Shown here piece after piece: positions 37,014 through 62,633 of a DNA stretch of 64,000 nucleotides. Location: positions 22,498,046-22,562,045 of the forward strand of contig NC_081547.1 of assembly GCF_901000735.1 (NCBI RefSeq), written 5' to 3'. The position numbers and the translations under genes were made by a program. The stretch comes from Corylus avellana (lineage: Eukaryota; Streptophyta; Magnoliopsida; Fagales; Betulaceae). The notes under the pieces were generated by a model. The model worked only from the letters and a program-made list of their open reading frames with translations, made no database searches and was not told the origin of the DNA. Numbering within the stretch: the first letter of the stretch is position 1; the number at the start of each line of letters is the position of its first letter.

Positions 37014-40000
37014 AGATAGTATCACTAGCTATACTGCAAAGCTGAACATTCTGTTGATATTTTTTATTTTTTATTTTTTTCATATGGTTGATAAAAAAAA
37101 AATCCTTTAGAGGGTATTACTAGCTATATATGCTGCAAGCTGAACATTCTTCTTCTTCTAATTCTTTTTTTCTTTTTCTTTTTTTTTTTTTTTTAAATTG
37201 GAGGTGAGAATCTCCAAAAACATCAATATAAATTTTGAGTGTGATTTTTTATTTATTTATTTATTTATATGATGATGTCAAGCTTACAATTCCATTTAGT
37301 ATATATCCATTCTGCTTGTTTTGTATGCATGCCAAATTCCTAGAGAATGAGGTCATTACATGATATCTATCATAATACAAACTTTAGAGTTATCTCAATT
37401 CAATTATAATAAAATTTAGCAAAATTTGCAATACACGTATTTTTGTAACAACTTTATATAATTTGAAAAACATTTTTTTTTTTGGTGGTTAGTTCGTACG
37501 GAAATCAACAATGGCAAGCAACCCACAGCGGCGGATTCTATAGTGAAAATCAGCGACAACGGAAAACTTTCATTCGCAGATTCTGCAAACTTTTGGCGAT
37601 CTTTGAAGGCGGATTTAGGCAACCTCCAATGGCAGTTGGCAAACTTCAATGGCAAATGGTGACCTCCAGTAGTGGCGAAGCTCAAATTTAAAAAATGGTT
37701 TATTGTTTTAAAAAATAAAATTCATTTTATAAAAATTAAAGAAAAATTTACTAGTCAACCGAAACTGTTTTCGATTTTACTACAATTTTCGGTGGTATCA
37801 AATGCTAGAAAATAGGATATATTTTTTTCTAAAATATATTTTACATCGAAATAAACAGAGCTTAAGTTTTAACAAAATTTTCCTTCAAATTCTATCACTA
37901 CAACATATAATTTTCACTTGCATTTTTTTTTAAAAAAAAATGTTCTAATTAACTCGATTTGAAGAATAATTACATCCCTTTTTGAAGTCTTGGCTAGTTG
38001 ATAGAATAGAGTAAGAAACTATTATTACTGCTAGATTGTGACCAAAGAATGATATGTAGAAATAATTATATATAATTGCAAGACGGCAATGAGTCTGGCA
38101 ATGACGATTCAAAGGGACAAATTAATACAGCAACCTTTTTTAAAAAAAAAAATTAATTTTCTACAAACAAGTGGTCTACATACTTCGACTTGTTTACGTA
38201 TCATGCACGTCTACACGAGTAGTGATGTTGGGTATAATTATTGCTGCAGTTGGTGGACATTGCTACGTGGCTCACATCACAGTTTCTAAACATCGGAAAC
38301 GGTACCCATATGCATGCCACGATGGCATGTGAAAGACAATCCCACGATTCATGTAATTTTCAACCCCATCCGACCATCTCTCTGATCGGTAGCGGCTATT
38401 TTTGACCGTATATTGCCATAAATGTTGCGCAAGGCAATCCAAGTATGCAAGATTGATAGATGTTGGCGTCGACCACATCGATCGCCCGAGCGCCAATGAG
38501 TATGTCGTGAGTGAAATGCATGTTCCATGTAAGACATGTTACATGTTACATCATGTCTAGTGCGAACGCGCGTGGAATTATGGGTGATTTCTGTGCATTA
38601 CTCGGCGTCTTCACAAACAGTCAAAGCCCCTCTTCACCATCCTCTAGCGGCGGCAACGCATTACTTGCTTACATTTGATTAGCCACAGTAAACCCCTTTT
38701 TGTCATCTTCTGCAATATTCTGTATGTGTAGATTTTTTTATTTTTTATTTTTTTGACCTTTTTAATATGTTTAAGTAGATATAGGATTGTAGTCGAACCG
38801 AGTTGAGTAAACTTGAATTTGTTCGCAAGTTGTCGAGCTAAGTATTGAATGTTCAAGTTATGTTTATTTTATTTTAATTTAAACACAAGTTGAGTTCGCG
38901 TTTATTAACGAGCTAGCTAATTAATTTAGGAAAATTGAGTGGTTTGACCATCTTTACAACCGATTGTTGGGGTATGATGAAACCATCCCAAGGGTTTTGA
39001 GACCCAAAAGGTGACGGAAATTGTTTAACAACCCTCAAAATTGACTACTTGGGATGTAGCACCATCCTCAATGGCTTTGGGGATGGGGGTGGTTCGACCA
39101 CTACCAGAACTTGGCTCTACGGGTAGCCAGACCACTCCTAAAGGCCCCCGAGAGTGGTCAACTAACCCTAGAACTAAACTCTAAACTAAGTTTTTATTTT
39201 TTTATTTTTTCAATAACTTTGTTTGATGGTAAAATTATAATTTTACACGAACTCTCATTTTGCAAGCCATTGGAGTTTATGAGCTCATTTTGATCTACAA
39301 AGATTTATTTGTTACAGGGACCAATTTAATAATTTATAATCAACACAAAAGATTTATTTCTTCCAAATGTCCAGGAAATATGAAAAATAATAAGAAAAAT
39401 CAAAGTGCCTGTGAAAACAACAAATGCTCAATAACTTTCTAGGCATAAAATATACTTAACTATCCTCATATTATTTATTTATTTATTACATTTAAAGCTA
39501 AGAAATCCAAAAGGGTACAAACACTTATACCACCTTTTTTTTTTTTATTCGATCTTTCATACGTTACTTGTCTCCCTCACTTATCTATCTTTGCATCTTT
39601 TTCAAAGAATATATAGTGTGCTCTCCGCTTAGTGGAAGAAGAGAAATATCATAAAGATTTTTTCTGCACCACATGCACTTGTCATTTCAACTTAACTGGC
39701 AATTAAAGGCTTGTCTATATTTACGTACTGATAAAATTGACACATTTTAAATGATCATAATATCTAAATAATATAAAGCCTAAATCCTAGAGTTTTGTTC
39801 ATACTTCCAACTGAATAATTCCTTATTCCAAAATATCTAAATTAGTTTCAATTTTATTATTTTTTTTTTTTAATATTTGGTAATTTATAAAGTTAGGAAA
39901 TCAAAGAAGGTAAAAACATTTTTACTACTGTCTTTCAAAGACCCCATTACATAAATTTCTCGGACTTGGATTTGTATTTTTTTAATGGTCAAGATTTAAT

Positions 40001-40578
40001 TTTACTCTATTTTTCTTATAAAAACTTCGAATTAAATCTGAATAGTTGTGCTTAAGCCAAATCCAAAAGATATTATATGGATGATAATATATATCTAAAA
40101 ACTATAAGATAATATCTAAATAACTTTTAGATTCTTATTTAGTTATGTGTAGATTTAAGATATTGAAGGGGGCAGATAATTTTTTTTTACTGTCCTTATC
40201 TGTATATAGTTATTTTTTAAAAAAAATTTAATGTGTTGCTTGTCTCCCTAATTTTTCTATGATTAGTGAAAGTAAAATAATTAGAAATTTCCAAAAATTA
40301 GGTACGATGAAGTTGTCTAGGTGCCTTGAATCTTAACCTCCAACATTTTCTTCTCCCGATGAAGTACATACAGAGTTAATGTAAATGTTCGCATACTTGT
40401 CATAAAACAAGATAAAGAGATCGAGATGTTTTTTTTGGTACAAACTGCTGTAAATTTTTTCACATTTTTCACGTGCACCGCAAAATGGTGTGACCAGCTG
40501 TTTTTTAAACAACACTCGGCCAATCCAAACCGCAAACTTTATCGGTGCCCATTAATTGCTACAAAAACAATATATGAG

Positions 40579-40619
<41 letters not shown>

Positions 40620-40680
40620 TCATGTGGTATTCTCACCTTAAATACAACCTTGCCTCTTAAAAATAGTATCGTCATTTCGC
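36836..40680. other. Intergenic region upstream of the ERF gene
   Basis: No gene is recognised. It contains an (AT)n tract at 36977-37008, poly-T runs, a GGTGGTTAG..CTCAAATTT element-like block at about 37480-37690 flanked by AAAAT-rich arms, a CCACCCC/GGGGTGG-type block at about 38985-39170, and an (AT)n tract at 40582-40617. A block at 38200-38560 has balanced composition and open frames on the minus strand, but no family resemblance. Confidence 0.4.
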
Positions 40681-40870
40681 TACAAAAAAAAAAAAAAAAA
40701 AATCGGTCATTTTGTCGCGCCTAAAAGACAAAATGTTGTCGTTAAAAGTTAAGTAGCCGCCTACGATTGATTAATAGCGGCGATATGTCGACATTAATGA
40801 TCATCAGTAATCATCAGCTAGTGTCAACTTTAATGACGTATCATTAGCGGCGACTTTAAGCTTGAAAGGT
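40680..40870. mobile_element. CACTA-like terminal fragment
   Basis: A GCTACAAAAAAA end is followed by TCGGTCATTTTGTCGCG and AGCGGCGA/TTAGCGGCGAC words. This is the same style as the fragment at 586, with subterminal repeats on both strands. No opposite terminus is found. Confidence 0.4.
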
Positions 40871-41099
40871 ATCATCAAATAATGATTAATTTATAAATTC
40901 CATAACCTTTTGTAAAACCAATAAAGAGTATTCTGTACATAATTGTGGCAATAATTAAAGACATTGTTATAACATGTAAATGGCTATGGCAATAATAACT
41001 TTGCCAATGTCAACAGCCATCCCATATTTGATCATAAAGTTCTATTATTTTTCTTTTATTTTATTATTAATGATCATAAAGCTGATCTCTTTTCTTTCT

Positions 41100-41101
<2 letters not shown>

Positions 41102-41133
<32 letters not shown>

Positions 41134-41217
41134 GCACAAGAGGGGAAATGGGGATTCGAACTAGTGACCTCCTCTTTAAAGCTAATCTTACTTGTGTAGC
41201 TGAATCTCGCAAGTAAA
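41102..41217 (-). mobile_element. tRNA-derived SINE or tRNA retropseudogene, older copy
   Basis: Read on the minus strand, the sequence has a weak A-box-like GATTCAGCTACACAAG and a good B box, AGTTCGAATCCCC, followed by a short tail and a poly-A of about 30 (poly-T at 41102-41130 on the + strand). No convincing target-site duplication was found. Confidence 0.55.
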
Positions 41218-41372
41218 TATAAATTATAATTTTCAAAAACCTAGAGATCTAAACATTTAAGTTGGAAATTTTCTGTCAATTCTTTTCTTAAATTACTAGT
41301 CCCTTAGAAAAATCAAAATAGATAGTTCTTAATTACTGCTTCTACCTTAATTGTTATCACCTGCAATGTTTT

Positions 41373-41475
41373 TTTTTTTTTTTTTGACATGTCCGTAAGA
41401 GGCGGGAGAGGGATTCGAACTAATGACTTCCGCTTTATTAAGCGTGGTCCCAGCTGATTGAGCTACCTCTTGGGG
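41373..41475 (-). mobile_element. Short tRNA-derived SINE with perfect 17-bp target duplication
   Basis: On the minus strand it reads CCCCAAGAGGTAGCTCAATC, AGCTGG (A box), then AGTTCGAATCCC (B box), a short 3' segment and a poly-A tail. Both flanks carry ATCACCTGCAATGTTTT (41356-41372 and 41476-41492), a perfect 17-bp duplication that proves target-primed insertion. The body is only about 90 nt plus tail. It would not fold as a normal tRNA because the anticodon arm is diverged. Confidence 0.85.
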
Positions 41476-41895
41476 ATCACCTGCAATGTTTTGAGCACCC
41501 CGAAGGGATGGCTAGCTTGCAGCCACCCCGATCTGAGTGACCCAATTTTTATTTATTTTTTTAATTTAATGTTTTGTTTTTTTAAAATATATATATATAT
41601 ATATTATTTGAGGGGCATAATTGTACATTTTTACAATTATTAAATATGAAAATGCTGTCAATTAATTCAATTCTTAAATTTATCAAACTGAAAATTGAGA
41701 TCTTAAAGTCAAAAAACAAAATGCACAAAGGGTTCATAATTTGATTTCTAAAAAATTAATTCAGGACAATAAATGAGCCATAATAAAGGTTATTTGGGAA
41801 CGAGATACTACACTTGAACAACTAAACTCGAGATTCTGAGTTGATGGGTGACTTATCAAAACCATATCTTACTATAGTCAAGTAGGTATGAGAGT

Positions 41896-42303
41896 GCCAA
41901 ATGGCTAGCGGGTCAACAAGCTGATTTTATGACCCAAAGAGATCGAGTCATGCCAAAATAATTAAGGATGATAGTGACATGATCGTATGTAAAACGAGTT
42001 CTTATCAACATAGTTGTTAGAACTTTGACATATATGTCAATGCTAATTATCACATCGAAGGCTTGAAGAAGATCATTTTAACACGAATGCTTACTTATCG
42101 TCAGAGAAAGAACTACATATAGACCAAGAAGAGCCAAATGGTTAGCGTGGCGACAAACTGACTTTATGACCCAAGAAGAGACATGCCGAAATAGGGATAA
42201 TAGCGTGTAAAACGAGCTCTTACCAACATAATTGTTTGCAGTATATCTGTATATGTCGATGCTAATTATCACATCAAAGGCTTGAAGAAGATCCATTTTA
42301 CCT
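41896..42303. repeat. Two-unit degenerate direct repeat, ~235-bp period
   Basis: The segment CCAAATGGCTAGCGGGTCAA through GGCTTGAAGAAGATC recurs 235 bp later with about 80 percent identity by eye (for example AATGCTAATTATCACATCGA against GATGCTAATTATCACATCAA). Non-coding. Confidence 0.65.
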
Positions 42304-42592
42304 TGGCTCAAGTACAAGTACAAGCTCATCTCATGCCCAAAACAATTTTGAAACGTTTGTGTTAGAGTAAAAGGAAAAGAAAAGAAAAGAAAAGAAAAGG
42401 AAATAATATTTGAATACGATGGTTCAATATTTGAGACTAAATGATGTAGAAATTGAGCAATCAAAAGTCTATTCGTCTGTTGTATGAGGAAAAACTAAAC
42501 ATATATTGGAATTGAACCAGCTGCACCAAGATCAGCCGCATAATATTTAAATTCTAGTCGATTCAACAAGCTAATATTAATTAATATCATGG

Positions 42593-43516
42593 AAAAAATA
42601 TAAAAATGACAAAAAAAAATTCCAAAAAATTTCCTTCAACTTATTTCAATAGGTGACAAGTGTCATCGATCTCTCACATATTTTTTTTTCAATATGTTTA
42701 AAGAGTTATTTATTGTCATTCTACTAACCTAAGAACCTAAACATTTATTTTTTTAGAAACTCAAGGATGTTGAATGACACTTGTCACTTGTTGAAATATG
42801 TTGGAGGAAATTTGTGTCCATATTAGGATTATAAAAAAGCCCTCCCCACTAAAAGTGGGTTTTAAAAAATTCCATGAAGTTTAAAGTGTGCTCAAGTGGT
42901 ACATCAAACTACCAAAGTGTGACAAAAATGCCACTTTTTTATTATATTTCTATAATAGCCTTATTCTCTTAAAAACTGAAATAAAAAATTATACTGTACT
43001 ATTTTTAAAAAAAAAAAAGTTTTTTTTTCCTGGATAAATAAAAAATTGGTCACTATAATTGGCTAAAATTACAAATCTTTTGTGTGATATAAAAAATAAG
43101 AATAAATGCAAAATCAGACTCTGTGCTTGGCCTAAATTATTAATTGCTCTATGTTGTACGAATGTGAATTCAGAAGTCCTTGGCATATGCCAAAAAAAAA
43201 AAAAACAACTTTATCCCTGGAGTAAAATTCTGTTAAAACATTTGACGAATTGTGTTAGATGTCATGTCAACACCAATAAAACGGTAACACATGTCACTCT
43301 TAATAATATATATATATATATAACAAAAAAATAATAATTTTCTTTTTATTTATTTCAGTTTTTAAGAGAATAAGGGTATCATAGGAATATAATAAAAAAA
43401 TGAAATTTTTGACACACTTTGGTGATTTGATTTACCACTTTAGTACACTTTAAACTTCATAGGACTATTTAAAAAACGATTGTTAATTCAGGGGGCTTTT
43501 ATATATTTTTTTTCCC
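42593..43516. mobile_element. TIR element with long inverted repeats and a nested MITE
   Basis: Arms reading AAAGCCCTCCCC...TTCCATGAAGTTTAAAGTGT on the left (from about 42835) and their complement ending CAGGGGGCTTTT on the right (43500) run for about 160 bp each. The outermost GGAAAAAATATAAAAA on the left is separated from the rest of its arm by a 200-bp foldback at about 42612-42830, whose own arms read CAACTTATTTCAATAGGTGA and its complement. The core (43020-43260) shares TTGGCCTAAATTA words with the MITE at 20087. No transposase. Confidence 0.55.
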
Positions 43517-45741
43517 GTAATATCATTCAAAATTGGCTTGTTGATGATGAATTTGAGCAAGCAATTATTAGATGAATATGTAACCTTCAAATATTTGTTG
43601 GTCATTTATTGTTATAAATTTATATAAGAAAGAGTTTGTGATATATTTTTTGTGTGAAACTCATTGGTTCCAAAATGGCTGTGGTCTTGGGACAAATAAT
43701 TTGGAAGGTTATAAGCCTTGAAAAGCACTACTCAGCCACTTGGAAGGAAAGGTAAGGCTACGCGTGCTTTGATAATCATGTACAAGTCAAAAAAACAAAA
43801 AGGGCTGCCTTCTTTTTCCTCATTGAAAAATGTATGGTTTTGTGGCATTATATATAATAATGTATATGTTCCTTTCTTGACATTCACTCATTTTATGTTC
43901 TCCATTCCCATGCTGTCCAGCCTGAGGTTTTGACTTCATTAATACAAATTTATTCAATCACCATCTAAAACCTAGCAATTTACTTCTTTTTTATTTTTCA
44001 AAACCCTTCGGAGCGAAAAAAACACTAGAGGATGATATTTCCAACAATAAACCCAAACGGAAAAGACAATACCACCCAAAAAAGGGTTCATATTAATGAT
44101 CTCAAATATACCATAAACGACCGATCCTATGTAGGTACTACATCAAGCTGTAACCGAGGTAAGCAAAGGGTATTTTGTTCTTTCAGGTTTGAATGTTTTC
44201 TTCATTAGTTAGGATATGAATTGGTTTAAATCACATGCGGCTCTCTTAGGTTTAGTTTCTTCTTCTGGTGCTAAGTAGAGTGTTGAGATATTATTTATTT
44301 TAGTTATTGCTTTATTGGATTTGCTGAGTATATTTCAAATGAAATGGAGAACATTCTTGTCCCCTTTGAAAGATAGGGACCTTTGGGCATTTAATGAGGT
44401 TTGTGAAGAAATTCATTAGCGTAACTCATTTCATAAAATTGGTTTAACAAAAGAGGGTTGTCCACTCTTTAACACGCTCTCTCATGTGCAGGCTAGTATT
44501 TTTCCTAGTCTTTGTCACGAAATAAGTAGTGTGGATCTTATTCATCCTATGGTAGATTCTAATACTATGTAAAATTGTGTGAACAAGAGATATTTGGCTA
44601 GGATAAAACCATCTTGTTGGACTTTTGTCATATATATATATATATATATATATATAGCAACTGATATGCATGTACGGTTGTTTGAATGAGAAGATAAATG
44701 ATAAGTTATACACCGGTAGCTCTACAATTATCAACAAAGCAAAGAAAGATAAATAATAAACAATTAGACTTTAAGTATACTTTGATACATTTGATAAATA
44801 TGCTAATGCCTTGGGTTATCTATTGAGTGTTATCTACTAGATTGGCCTTGATATATATCTCAAGTTCTGTGGGGAAGTAAAGTTGAGGTTGCATATCTTG
44901 TTGATAGATTTGGTGTTAGACTGCATAGTAACCTCTTCAAACTGTGAGTGATGTTTGTTGTCCTTGTCTTGTTGTACTTCAATATTTGATATGAGAGGAT
45001 GAGATAAGGATGACATTGCAGTAGATACATTAACAGTTTAATATAGAAAATTGTGAATTTATTTATTTATAATATTTTAATATTCTCTCACACATATAGG
45101 CTGAAAATTTTTCTTTAATAAATAAAGCATAATACGTGAAATATTTATCGAGCTTATTTTGCATTGCGGCACGCATTTCGTGTCACTCCTCACAGCCCAG
45201 CTTTGATTTGTCTATGATCTACGCGGGTTTCGAGGGCCTAAAGAGCATATCATCTAAAGCAAATACACTCACTTTTATAAGATATTCCTTTCATTATTCT
45301 TCTATGTTTTTTACATAATCGGTTCTATGATTGTTTATCAAAATTCATTTCAGCTCTACTATAGAACCAGACATGAGAGTTTCATCTCATCTATCTCCTC
45401 TCCTCACAACGAAGCAATTATAATTCCCCCCTTTTCCCCTCTCTACATTGATTAAAAAACAAAAAGCAGTTATAAAATAATATACATATATTTAATGAAT
45501 AATATATTGAATCGTGAGATTCTTTTACACTTTATTGAATCTATTTGAGATTTGTGTATATTCTTCTGATAGTTTATATAATTAACTAAATATAGATTCT
45601 AATTTTCCATTTATAGCTGTAGATAATTGTTTTATAACTATTTAAAGATAATAGAATTTGATTTTGTTTTAACAAGTCATTATTCTATTGCCTTTTTTAT
45701 CATCGTATCAACTAAAATATAGAAATCCAATTAAATAAAAA
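43517..45741. other. Intergenic AT-rich region
   Basis: No gene or clear element ends. An (AT)n tract lies at 44630-44655. Around 44335 a short sequence resembles the one upstream of the DCL4-like exons near 6200. Confidence 0.4.
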
Positions 45742-46183
45742 GTTAAATACTCTTTTGCTCCACGTGGTTTAACAACTTTATTTTTTTTTCCATTCGGTTT
45801 TGTTTTCTATCACAGTTGGTATATCGATTATAGATAAAGATAGAAACGATACCTCCGTCAAACTTCGGTCCAAAGATTGACGGAAATCCACACCAACGCC
45901 CCTAAAAACTCGACACATGTCTATATACCTAATTAAAAATTATAAAAAAAAATAAAAAATAAAAAATAAAAAAACCTTTTTTTTTTTTGGAAAAGGAGTG
46001 GCTTCCCGAAAGCCACCCCATTTGGCAAAATGGGGATGGTTGGCCACCCCTGTTTGGGTTGGGGTGGTGGCCGATTTGGAGTAGTCGAATCACTTTGGGG
46101 TGATTTCACCCCAAAAGGCCAATGAAAAAAAAAAATTTTAAAATTTTAAAAAAAAAATAGAGTTGACCCTTGAGGGTGGTTTG

Positions 46184-47631
46184 TAGGGCTGTTAAGTGAG
46201 CGAAGCGTCTCGCGAGCAAGCTCGGGCTCGGCTCGCATAAGATCGGCTCGTGCTCGACTCGAATATTATATGAAGCACTTCGTGAACACAAATCCTAGCT
46301 CGAATATTAAACGAAACAAGCTCGGCTCGACTCGGCTAACTCGTGAGCAGCTCGTGAGCTCGGCTCGTATAAGGCTCGCCTCGCTTATTAAGCTCGGCTC
46401 GTATATTTTTTATTAAGTAACAAATAACAATATATAATCAACATTACTCATTTACTCAATAATAACAAATATATTATATACCTTTGTTTTTTTTTTTTGT
46501 TATTTATGTATATGTGTGTATATATATTATATATATAATATATGTATATATTAATATAAAAACATATAAGAAATATATATATATATATATATATGATATT
46601 GTCATTAATCATTTTATCATATGATATAATCATATAGTACAACCGCACAAGTTATTGTGTCATTTAATACAAATATTATAATTAGATAGTTTATACTTTG
46701 GAAATTGGAATCGTATATATCACATAATCATTAATCATTATATAATCATATGGTATATCTGCATAAGTTATTGTGTTATTTAATCAATACATTATAATTA
46801 TATACTTTATTCTTATAAAACATATATGATGTATCACATGATCTTAGATCTAAGATAATATTAATATTAATTGTGAGATAATATGATCATAAAATTTAAG
46901 TATGAGTGTACGACCATTAGATCATATGAATTTATTACTTAGAGTTTGAGTATTTTGGTTTTCTTGCTTCTGTTTTGTAATAAGGTTTGGCCACTCGATC
47001 TGCCTGCTTGGATGTGAACTAAAGTACTGAACTTTGATCCAGATCTTTTAGGTCGTGGATGTGAATTTTAGTCCAAACGTTCGAGTTGTGGACATGAACT
47101 TCATCCTGGCTTTTGGGTTGAAGAGGAATTTGTGCTACCTATGCATTGGATTGCGTCTGTCTTATGTTTGTTTAATGTTCTTTAACATTTTAGTTGATTT
47201 TGTATGGATGATTGTGATGTTGGGATTAATCTATTATATTTGTTTAACGTTCTTTAGCATTTTAGTTGATTTTGTTAGTTTTAATTGTAAGGTTGACATT
47301 AATCTGATATGTTTGTTTAATATTCTTTAGTATTTTAAGGTGCAAATTATTCTGGATGATTTTTATAATCTAATACATCTAAATTACAAAAAACAAAAAA
47401 ACAAAAAAAAAAAAACAAAGTCGAGCTCGAGCTCGAGCCTGGCTCGAGATCGAGCAAAATAGTCGAGCTCGAGCTCGAGCTCGAGCAAGGTACATAGCCT
47501 GTCGAGCCGAGCTCGAGCAGCATAGTCGGGCTCGAGTCGAGCTCGAGCTCGAGCTCGAGCCTGACTCCAAAATAAACGAGCCGAGCCTGGACAGCCAAAG
47601 CTCGCCCAAGCTCGGCTCGTTTACAGCCCTA
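46184..47631. mobile_element. Non-autonomous hAT element with perfect 8-bp target duplication, nested
   Basis: The termini TAGGGCTGTTAAGTGAGCGA and, from the other end, TAGGGCTGTAAACGAGCCGA are inverted repeats. The flanks GTGGTTTG (46176-46183 and 47632-47639) are a perfect 8-bp duplication, diagnostic of hAT insertions. Both ends carry long CTCGAGCTCGAG/GGCTCGGCTCG arrays. The middle is AT-rich with a ~72-bp tandem repeat. No transposase is encoded. Confidence 0.88.
47155..47338. repeat. ~72-bp tandem repeat inside the hAT element
   Basis: About two and a half units share TGTTTGTTTAATGTTCTTTA, CATTTTAGTTGATTTTG and TTAATCT at a period of roughly 72 bp, with substitutions between units. Confidence 0.6.
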
Positions 47632-48112
47632 GTGGTTTGGCCACCCCCAGACCAGCCGATCTAGGGTGGCTGAAACCACTCCAAGGCAAACGAGGGTGGC
47701 TCGACCACCCCACAAATGGCCTTTAGCCACCCCTTTTCCCAAAAAAAAAAAAAAATTATTTACTTTATTTTTTTTTAATTTTTTAATCATTTTAATTTTA
47801 AAAATTTTTAAAAAATTTTTAATTAGGTATACGAACACGTGTTGAGTTTTCAAGGGAGCTGACGTTGAACAAAAGTTTGACGAAAATATCATTTCCGTCT
47901 TTACCCATAACCGAGGTATCTGTTGTGACACAACTTAAATAAAGTTATTAAACCACAAGAGACAAAAAAATATTTAATCCTTAAATAAAAACCTTTTTGG
48001 GCAAATATTTACACTCATGCCACGACCTTCCAAAATAAAAATGGATTGGTCGCAGATTTGTTCCACCAATTAATGAATCATTTCCATTTGTTTTCTTTTT
48101 TCTTTGCAAAAT

Positions 48113-48411
48113 GATAGACACAAATTTAACCCAACTTTTCTCTTATGTGGTCATTTTTTAAAAAAAAACATAATAAATAAATAAATAAAAATTCTGAAAT
48201 AATAATATCTTATGTGGTCTTTTTTATTTGGTATTTTTTTAAAAAAAATATGGTTTTTTTCTTTAGAATAATGACCATTTTTCTGAAGAAAAATACCATA
48301 TAAAAAAATAACCACATAGGATATTATTACTTCAGAAATTTTTTTTAATTTTTTTTTTAAAAAAAAATGACCACATAAGTAAAAAAGTTGAGCCCAAACT
48401 GTGTCTCTATC
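48113..48411. mobile_element. Foldback MITE, ~300 bp
   Basis: The arms GATAGACACAAATTTAACCC and, from the other end, GATAGAGACACAGTTTGGGC are imperfect inverted repeats that continue inward through CTTATGTGGTCATTTTTT. AT-rich and non-coding. No clear target duplication. Confidence 0.55.
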
Positions 48412-48788
48412 GTTCCTTTTTTTTTTTTTTTTTCTTTTCTCTCTAATCATTACCATTTGTTTTTAATATATTCTTATGCATCCAAGTATTCCATCATTTC
48501 CATCGCTTCTATGAACAAATTCATCTAATTATAGATTAATCAAATTAGTGTTTAGCCTCAGATAATCATAAAATGTAATCAGGTTCAGGTTAGACTCCGA
48601 TAATCATAAAATCCCAAATTGATCTCACAAGGATCTTGAGCAAGTAGGCTTAGTTCACAAAAATATTACTCAGATGCACAAAAAAAAAAAAAAAAAAAAA
48701 AAACGATTCTGAATCACTGACAAAACCAAAAAGACAAAAAAGACTGACTAAATTTTTGTACAGCCACTGTAAGTCTAGTAAAGCACCT
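48412..48788. other. 3' flank of RAE1
   Basis: AT-rich DNA with a 23-A run near 48681. It probably includes the RAE1 3' UTR. No other gene. Confidence 0.4.
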
Positions 48789-62062
<13,274 letters not shown>

Positions 62063-62070
62063 TGATAGCA

Positions 62071-62210
62071 CTGTAAAATCCAAAACCAAAAAATATAACA
62101 AGAATCAAGTTCGCATAACTGAAAGAAAAATAAAACTATAATTAGAATCAGAATAGGTATACGCTAAAAAGAGAACGGATCAGAGAGACACTTCAAAAAA
62201 CTACTAGTAC
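62071..62210 (-). other. Probable 5'-UTR intron of RAE1
   Basis: On the minus strand, CTCTTAG|GTACTAGT (exon end at 62211) and TTGGATTTTACAG|TGCTATCA (exon start at 62070) make a good donor and acceptor pair 140 nt apart, eight bases before the ATG. Its presence explains the distance between the ATG and the TATA box. Confidence 0.6.
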
Positions 62211-62290
62211 CTAAGAGCAAGGGATAGAGATCGAGTGGGAGTTTAGTTCAAAATTAGAGGGAAAGATTGGGCTCGAAGGGCATATGAGTA

Positions 62291-62300
62291 CTTATATATT
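62291..62300 (-). promoter_or_regulatory. RAE1: TATA box of RAE1
   Basis: The minus strand reads AATATATAAG, with a predicted transcription start near 62262. The first leader exon would run to 62211, followed by the 140-nt leader intron. Confidence 0.6.
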
Positions 62301-62445
62301 GTTTGGGACGGGGCCACTAAAGTAGCGTTGGAACTTGGAAGGACGGGGCAGCGTGGCGTAGGTTAAGTAAGTAGTGTTGGAAGGACGCTGCCGTATGAAC
62401 AGTACATATAATCTATTGCTCATGTATTCCATTTTTACAGAGATA

Positions 62446-62475
62446 GATACAGAGAGAGAGAGAGAGAGAGAGAGT
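62446..62475. repeat. (GA)n microsatellite upstream of RAE1
   Basis: A GATAGATACAGAGAGAGAGA run about 150 bp upstream of the RAE1 TATA box; GA tracts are common in plant promoters. Confidence 0.7.
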
Positions 62476-62633
62476 GGTATCGAAGCAACTAACCAATGAG
62501 TTGGCTGGAGGTCAGAGCTCGGCAGAGAAGTGGGGGACAGAGCTGGAAGCGGCGCCGGAGTATCCGTGGTGAAACGCTCAACGGCTTCTTTGTGTAAACC
62601 CGGAGGGACAGAGTATTCGAGAGAAACGATTTA

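Larger units (their letters stand above)
45742..47980. mobile_element. Mutator-like non-autonomous element with perfect 11-bp target duplication
   Basis: Inverted arms of about 200 bp (left: GTTAAATACTCTTTTGCTCC, then CACGTGGTTTAACAACTTTA; right: the complement ending TATTTAATCC) are flanked on both sides by TTAAATAAAAA (45731-45741 and 47981-47991). The core is a CCACCCC/GGGGTGG block like those near 7200 and 8300. The core is split by the hAT element at 46184-47631. Without that insertion the element would be about 780 bp. Confidence 0.8.

Noticed and set aside
38272..38537. Minus-strand frames as a small protein gene
   Set aside because: Balanced base composition caught the eye, but there is no start context, domain or splice pattern, and no family resemblance.
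41401..41475. A tRNA gene on the minus strand
   Set aside because: The A and B boxes are present, but the anticodon arm and acceptor stem do not fold, and poly-A plus a 17-bp target duplication show it is a retroposed SINE.
46200..47600. CTCGAG arrays as a centromeric satellite or CRISPR-like array
   Set aside because: They are confined to the two ends of a single element with TIRs and an 8-bp target duplication. There are no uniform spacers, and CRISPR is not expected in a plant nucleus.
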